This document shows, piece by piece, positions 62,118 through 64,000 of a DNA stretch of 64,000 nt. Under the pieces are notes generated by a model that saw only the letters and a program-made list of their open reading frames with translations, was not told the origin of the DNA and did no database searches. Position 1 is the first letter of the stretch; each line of letters starts with the position of its first letter. Origin of the DNA: Pseudomonadota bacterium (GTDB taxonomy: Bacteria; Desulfobacterota; Binatia; Binatales; Binataceae); assembly GCA_021323945.1 (NCBI GenBank), contig JAJPKA010000003.1, positions 197,429-261,428 on the forward strand. Reading direction: 5' to 3'. Made by a program: the position numbers and the translations under genes.

Positions 62118-63317
62118 ATGCCAGCGCCTCATTTTTTCGCCGACAGCTTGGAGGAAATCGGGTTGAATCCTGACAAAGTGCAGGCTCTGTTCGACCGCGC
62201 CGAACGCGAAATCAAGGAGGGTTTGTTGCCAGCCTGTCAACTAGCCATCGCGCGTAATGGCAAAATCGGCGCGATGCGCACTTACGGCCACGCAATTCAG
62301 GGCGGACAAGACCGCGCGGCAACCAACGACACCTTCTTCATCATCATGTCCTGCACCAAAGCGATTACCTCTGCCGCGGCGTGGCTTCTCATCCAAGAGG
62401 GCAAGCTCAGCCCCGAAGACCGAGTGGTCAAGTTCGTACCGGAATTCGGTGAACACGGCAAAGAGGAGGTAACTGTCAACCATTTGCTGACACATACCTC
62501 CGCGATCCCAAATGCCCCGGGATGGCAAAAAGAGTTCGGCGATAAAAGACGCCGACTCGAACGCTTGGCACAGTGGCGCCTTGATCACCCGGCGGGGGCG
62601 CAATTCCGTTACCACATCGCGGCCAACTTCTGGCCGATCGCGGAGATTATCGAGCGGATTAGCGGCCTCGACTATCGAGAGTTTGTCCGAACTCGGATCG
62701 CTGAACCGCTCGGTTTACCTGACTTGAGGGTCGGCATTCCACCCGCACTTAACGAGCGAGTGGCAGATGTGGTTTGGGTGGGCGAACCGGCAAAGCCCGA
62801 GGAGTACCAGAAACTTGGAGTCACCCCGCCACGAATCTCAATGGGAGCGATTAATGAAGCAGCTATCGTGGAATTTAACGACCTGGAAACCCGCCAAGCT
62901 GGCTCGCCGGCTGGCGGCGGTATTACCACGGCGGGCGACCTGGCGCTCTTCTACCAGGCGCTCTTGAATCAGGGCCGTGCCTACGACGGCAAGCAGATTT
63001 GGCAGCCCGAAATGTTGCGCGAAGCATGCAGAATCCGTACTGGGTCGATGAAAGATCCCGACCGGGGGATGTTGGCAAACCGCGCCCTCGGAATCGTGAT
63101 TGCCGGCGATGACGGTAGGGCGAATTTGCGCGGCTTTGGCCGCACCAATTCACCCCAAGCGTTCGGCCATCCCGGCTTTGGCGGCCAATGCGCCTGGGCC
63201 GATCCAGCCAGCGGCATTTCATTTGCCTATCTGACCAACGGCTTCGACCGTAATGATCTGCGCGAAGGGCGACGCAGTGTCGCCCTCTGCAGTCTGGCCG
63301 GCGCGTGCGCAACCTGA
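62118..63317 (+). CDS. Serine hydrolase (class C beta-lactamase-like esterase)
   Basis: A 399-residue serine hydrolase of the beta-lactamase/D-Ala-D-Ala transpeptidase-like family. The nucleophile motif S-x-x-K is S78-CT-K81 (MSCTKAI); the second motif is around RYHIAANFW with its tyrosine; the third region holds GHPGFGGQCAWADPAS. No signal peptide is seen, so it is probably a cytosolic esterase rather than a lactamase. GGAGGTACC stands before the ATG. The region between comEC and this gene holds one inverted repeat and no gene. Confidence 0.85.
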   Translation: MPAPHFFADSLEEIGLNPDKVQALFDRAEREIKEGLLPACQLAIARNGKIGAMRTYGHAIQGGQDRAATNDTFFIIMSCTKAITSAAAWLLIQEGKLSPEDRVVKFVPEFGEHGKEEVTVNHLLTHTSAIPNAPGWQKEFGDKRRRLERLAQWRLDHPAGAQFRYHIAANFWPIAEIIERISGLDYREFVRTRIAEPLGLPDLRVGIPPALNERVADVVWVGEPAKPEEYQKLGVTPPRISMGAINEAAIVEFNDLETRQAGSPAGGGITTAGDLALFYQALLNQGRAYDGKQIWQPEMLREACRIRTGSMKDPDRGMLANRALGIVIAGDDGRANLRGFGRTNSPQAFGHPGFGGQCAWADPASGISFAYLTNGFDRNDLREGRRSVALCSLAGACAT

Positions 63318-63423
63318 TGGAGATTCCGCGGCGGAGACGCTCCGGTCGCACCTTCGCCCTTGTCCTGACACGCGCACCCGCCACCGGCATTGGGCAGTTG
63401 AATTCGGATAAGGAGATTTAAAA

Positions 63424-64000
63424 ATGCCTACCGAAACGGGAACGGGCCTGCTGGTTGTATGGACTGATGTGGCACCCGAGGCGGAGGAGGAATTCAACCA
63501 ATGGTACAACACCGAGCATATCCCGCAATTACTTGGTGTTAAGGGTTTTCTCAGCGGCAAGCGCTATCAGGCGGCTGATGGCACACCTAAATATATCGCA
63601 ATCTACGAATTGGCCGACGAGAACGTGGTGAAGAGCGAGGCTTTTCTCAGAGTACGCGAGAACCCAACACCCTGGACGCGCAGGATGTTACCGTTATTCC
63701 GTAACACCCAACGCGGTGTATTTAGGCAGATCTTTTCTTACGGTCAGCGGCCGGCTAAAGAAGCGGAATTCGTCCTGACGGTGCGCCTGAATACGCCTGC
63801 CGAGCACGAAAAGGAGTTCACTGCCTGGTACAATGAGGACCATATCCCGGCACTGGTTGGCGTACCAGGTGTGTATTGCGCCCGCCGCTATCTGGCTGTC
63901 GAGGGTGACCCACGGTTTCTGGCGGTCTACGAGCTGAGTGACGGTGGCATCCCCAGGAAACCCGAATGGGAGAGAGCGCGCAACTACGGACGCACCGCAC
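63424..64000 (+). CDS. Tandem dimeric alpha/beta-barrel protein, 3' end beyond window
   Basis: An incomplete frame of at least 192 codons. It contains two similar units, FNQWYNTEHIPQLLGVKGF (about 24-42) and FTAWYNEDHIPALVGVPGV (about 138-156), each with the W-Y-x3-H-I-P pattern of EthD-like or DUF4286-like small ferredoxin-fold domains. This suggests an internal duplication forming a pseudo-dimer. AAGGAG lies before the ATG. Such proteins often bind or convert aromatic compounds; the function is unknown. The gene follows the serine hydrolase by 106 bases. Confidence 0.7.
   Translation, partial: MPTETGTGLLVVWTDVAPEAEEEFNQWYNTEHIPQLLGVKGFLSGKRYQAADGTPKYIAIYELADENVVKSEAFLRVRENPTPWTRRMLPLFRNTQRGVFRQIFSYGQRPAKEAEFVLTVRLNTPAEHEKEFTAWYNEDHIPALVGVPGVYCARRYLAVEGDPRFLAVYELSDGGIPRKPEWERARNYGRTA

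Overview
The window is a piece of bacterial chromosome of moderately high GC, densely packed with short operons on both strands. It carries housekeeping genes (SRP RNA, dnaX, ebfC, recR, recA, cca, gltBD, zwf, gnd) together with many enzymes for organic-compound degradation: SDRs, luciferase-like oxidoreductases, metal-dependent amidohydrolases, MaoC-type hydratases, alpha/beta hydrolases, PrpB-like lyases and 2-hydroxychromene-carboxylate isomerase-like proteins. This mix suggests a soil or sediment heterotroph such as Candidatus Binatota or a relative of the former Deltaproteobacteria. No rRNA gene or close reference was available, so this placement is inference. I found no rRNA, tRNA, CRISPR array, insertion sequence, prophage or integrase.

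Layout. 1-4.6 kb (minus): SDR, a heme-oxygenase-fold putative di-iron enzyme, a small zinc-ribbon protein, a crotonase, and an ImmA/IrrE-like peptidase overlapping an XRE regulator. 5-8.1 kb (plus): GNAT-like protein, fatty-acid desaturase, two hairpins, MaoC-like double hotdog protein. 8.2-12.4 kb (minus): N-acyl-D-amino-acid deacylase-like hydrolase and two tandem paralogous amidohydrolases. 12.4-16.3 kb (plus): MFS transporter, aldo/keto reductase, LLM oxidoreductase; a short relic of the aldo/keto reductase 5' end precedes the MFS gene. 16.4-18.4 kb (minus): agmatine deiminase and N-carbamoylputrescine amidase, the two-step route to putrescine. 18.6-21.9 kb (plus): SRP RNA, dnaX, ebfC, recR. 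22.1-27.2 kb (plus): sodB, then gnd, zwf, glk and a class I fructose-bisphosphate aldolase, a compact sugar-phosphate block. 28.3-32.4 kb (plus): SDR, alpha/beta hydrolase, methylisocitrate lyase-like protein, tricarballylate dehydrogenase-like flavoprotein. 33.3-41 kb (plus): Lrp-type regulator, gltB, gltD, PIN-like protein. 41.2-45.6 kb (minus): secreted DUF1329-like protein, HCCA isomerase, PrpB-like lyase, secreted HEAT-repeat protein. 45.6-50 kb (plus): DUF3108-like exported protein, second HCCA isomerase, RNA cyclic phosphodiesterase, ACT-like protein, recA. 50.3-57 kb (mostly minus): LLM oxidoreductase, alpha/beta hydrolase, a half-complete nucleoside-type ABC importer, CCA-adding enzyme. 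57.2-64 kb: two small cytochromes c, an exported unknown protein, comEC, a serine hydrolase, and a truncated tandem alpha/beta-barrel protein.

I did not find an unmistakable new defence or mobile system. The best leads are the putative di-iron oxidase with its zinc-ribbon partner, the GNAT/desaturase pair, the prpB-tcuA-like catabolic operon, the reversed peptidase/XRE pair, the importer lacking its second permease, and several perfect inverted repeats at gene starts.
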